The notes under the pieces were generated by a model, which worked only from the letters and a program-made list of their open reading frames with translations, did no database searches and was not told where the DNA came from. Below, piece by piece: positions 33,043 to 34,019 of a stretch of 34,019 nt of DNA; within the stretch, counting starts at the first letter, position 1; each line of letters starts with the position of its first letter. This DNA comes from an uncultured Verrucomicrobiota bacterium. Its GTDB lineage: Bacteria; Verrucomicrobiota; Kiritimatiellia; RFP12; UBA1067. The translations under genes were made by a program, and so were the position numbers. Location: NCBI GenBank assembly GCA_945834475.1, contig CAMAHK010000013.1:1-34019 (forward strand), written 5' to 3'.

Positions 33043-33051
33043 ATTATATCA
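33043..33051 (-). promoter_or_regulatory. Extended -10 TGATATAAT for the aminotransferase, near-leaderless
   Basis: The hexamer TATAAT (33048-33043) is preceded by TGA, which is also the stop codon of the upstream methyltransferase. The predicted start (about 33036) is five nt before the ATG. Confidence 0.6.
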
Positions 33052-34019
33052 TTTTTTCACGGCCGAAACGAGCCAGTGCGGCATCGGGGGCGGGGCGACT
33101 TGGGTTTCGCCCGGTTCAAAGCCCGCCTCACGCATCCAGTCCTTGAGTTCCGCGTCGGAAAAAACCCAGCCGTTCGTCGTCGTCAGCGCCATGTTGAGCG
33201 CGAAAAGCGCCGAGAACTTCGGGGCCGTATGCGTCTCGTCCGTCATCATGTCGAGGACGATCACGCGTCCACCCGGCTTGAGCGCCCGGTGTGCCCGCTT
33301 GAGGATGTCGACGATCTGCTCGGACGATTCCTGATGGAGCGCCCCAAAGATCGTGACGACATCGTACGCCTCCGACTCGTATTCGTCGGTATGGTAGTCG
33401 CCCGCCCGGCAGGCGATGCGGCCCGTAAGACCGAATTGCGCGACATAGTTCGCGGCCTCGGCCGAGATCGCCGGCAGGTCGACGGTCGTCACCACGAGCG
33501 ACGGATTCGCCTGGCACAGCAAAATCGCATACGCGGCCGGTCCGCCGGCGAGGTCAAGGAGCTTCGTACCGCGGTGCGTCTCGCCCGCGGCGGGTAAAAG
33601 CCCTTTGCCGTCCAACGCCGCGGGCGAGACGCACCGCGGTACGGGGGAGAGATCCAGCATCGGAACGATCGACTTGCCGATGCCCATCGCACGTCCGAAC
33701 ATCGACGCGGCGAAGGCCTTCGTGCGCGCGGCGTCCTCGCCGAGATGGATCTCGGGCTTCTCAACCGGCTTCCCAGTCTGCGCGAACTCCGCGAGCTTGC
33801 CCCACGCCGGATACACGTCACGGTTGTAGCGAATCGCCTTCGTGAGATCGGCCGGACCGCCCGGAATCAGCGCAAGCCGCGACGCGGGCGTGTTCGCGTA
33901 TACGCCGTCAGGGGACTTGGTGAGCAGTCCTTCGGCAACGCAGGCGTCGAGGAGAAGGCGGAGTCCGCGGGGCACCGTACCGCGGTGCGTCTCGCCCGCG
34001 GCGGGTAAAAGCCCTTTGC
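33049..34019 (-). CDS. SAM-dependent O-methyltransferase, partial, with two in-frame palindromes
   Basis: Plant-type/hydroxyneurosporene-like O-methyltransferase. The winged-helix dimerisation part (GLRLLLDACVAEGLLTKSPD) precedes the Rossmann domain: SAM motif LLDLAGGPAAYAILL, acidic loop TTVDLPA, GDYHTDEYESEAYDVVTIFG, LKPGGRVIVLDMM, and the final WLVSAVKK. The substrate is unknown. The frame is open to the window end, and the 5' part is missing; a GTG at 33975 is only an internal candidate. The peptide GLLPAAGETHRGT occurs twice, at the window edge and just before the SAM motif, because two copies of a palindromic element lie in the gene. Confidence 0.82.
   Translation of the reverse strand, partial: KGLLPAAGETHRGTVPRGLRLLLDACVAEGLLTKSPDGVYANTPASRLALIPGGPADLTKAIRYNRDVYPAWGKLAEFAQTGKPVEKPEIHLGEDAARTKAFAASMFGRAMGIGKSIVPMLDLSPVPRCVSPAALDGKGLLPAAGETHRGTKLLDLAGGPAAYAILLCQANPSLVVTTVDLPAISAEAANYVAQFGLTGRIACRAGDYHTDEYESEAYDVVTIFGALHQESSEQIVDILKRAHRALKPGGRVIVLDMMTDETHTAPKFSALFALNMALTTTNGWVFSDAELKDWMREAGFEPGETQVAPPPMPHWLVSAVKK
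33566..33642. repeat. 77-bp perfect palindromic element inside the methyltransferase
   Basis: 27-bp arms (33566-33592 and 33616-33642), beginning GTACCGCGGTGCGTCTCGCC, are exact reverse complements around a 23-nt loop. In the gene's frame it codes for PRCVSPAALDGKGLLPAAGE then THRGT. Confidence 0.95.
33977..34019. repeat. Second copy of the 77-bp palindrome, cut by the window end
   Basis: 43 nt identical to 33566-33608 and in the same orientation, also in the methyltransferase frame (GLLPAAGETHRGT). The other arm would lie beyond the window. Confidence 0.9.

Overview
The window is chromosomal DNA from a bacterium with fairly GC-rich core genes. I infer a member of the Planctomycetes-Verrucomicrobia-Chlamydiae group, possibly a gut Kiritimatiellae-type organism. 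The reasons are the TopA with no zinc-ribbon tail, the very large exported protein with thrombospondin-3-type calcium repeats, and the many AT-rich extended -10 promoters in otherwise GC-rich sequence. This placement is a guess from style; no marker here proves it.

Layout. (1) Positions 1-5080, minus strand: a housekeeping operon infC-pssA-topA-xerC. infC appears to start at a rare ATC codon. (2) Positions 5115-6052: an ISAs1-type transposase relic between long inverted repeats. (3) Positions 6070-12700: an accessory zone. It holds a 51-residue gene with its own promoter and terminator, an MFS transporter, a VapBC toxin-antitoxin pair, a tightly overlapping train of small conserved families (DUF1653, DUF493, DUF2492/YecH-like, truncated RapZ-C and DUF4186), a histidine phosphatase, and a small HTH gene with a structured leader. 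It ends at a deletion scar joining a 5'-truncated second MFS gene to a 5'-truncated relB followed by intact relE. (4) Positions 12929-27337, minus strand: a large island. A HTH regulator, type III modification and restriction subunits, two intracellular genes of unknown function, an exported protein, a 1560-residue exported hydrolase, a second exported protein and a small membrane protein are packed head to tail over about 12 kb, many with overlapping stop and start codons. Two further unknown genes lie upstream. (5) Positions 27386-28258: a serine-recombinase C-terminal fragment, a basic small protein, terminators and a nested inverted-repeat element, which look like an island edge next to tRNA-Val(UAC). 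(6) Positions 28275-34019, minus strand: core genes tRNA-Val, gyrB, ispE, a small acidic ORF, a PLP-dependent aminotransferase and an O-methyltransferase cut by the window end.

Two genome-wide habits stand out. First, promoters carry an extended -10 of the form TGGTATAAT or a close relative, and in four places the start codon lies only 7-11 nt beyond the -10 hexamer, so the mRNAs should be leaderless or nearly so. Second, palindromic repeats have entered conserved enzyme genes in frame. ispE carries a 48-bp unit in 2.6 tandem copies plus another hairpin, and the O-methyltransferase carries two copies of a 77-bp perfect palindrome. I regard these coding palindromes and the fused type III RM/exported-hydrolase gene train as the most promising undescribed features.
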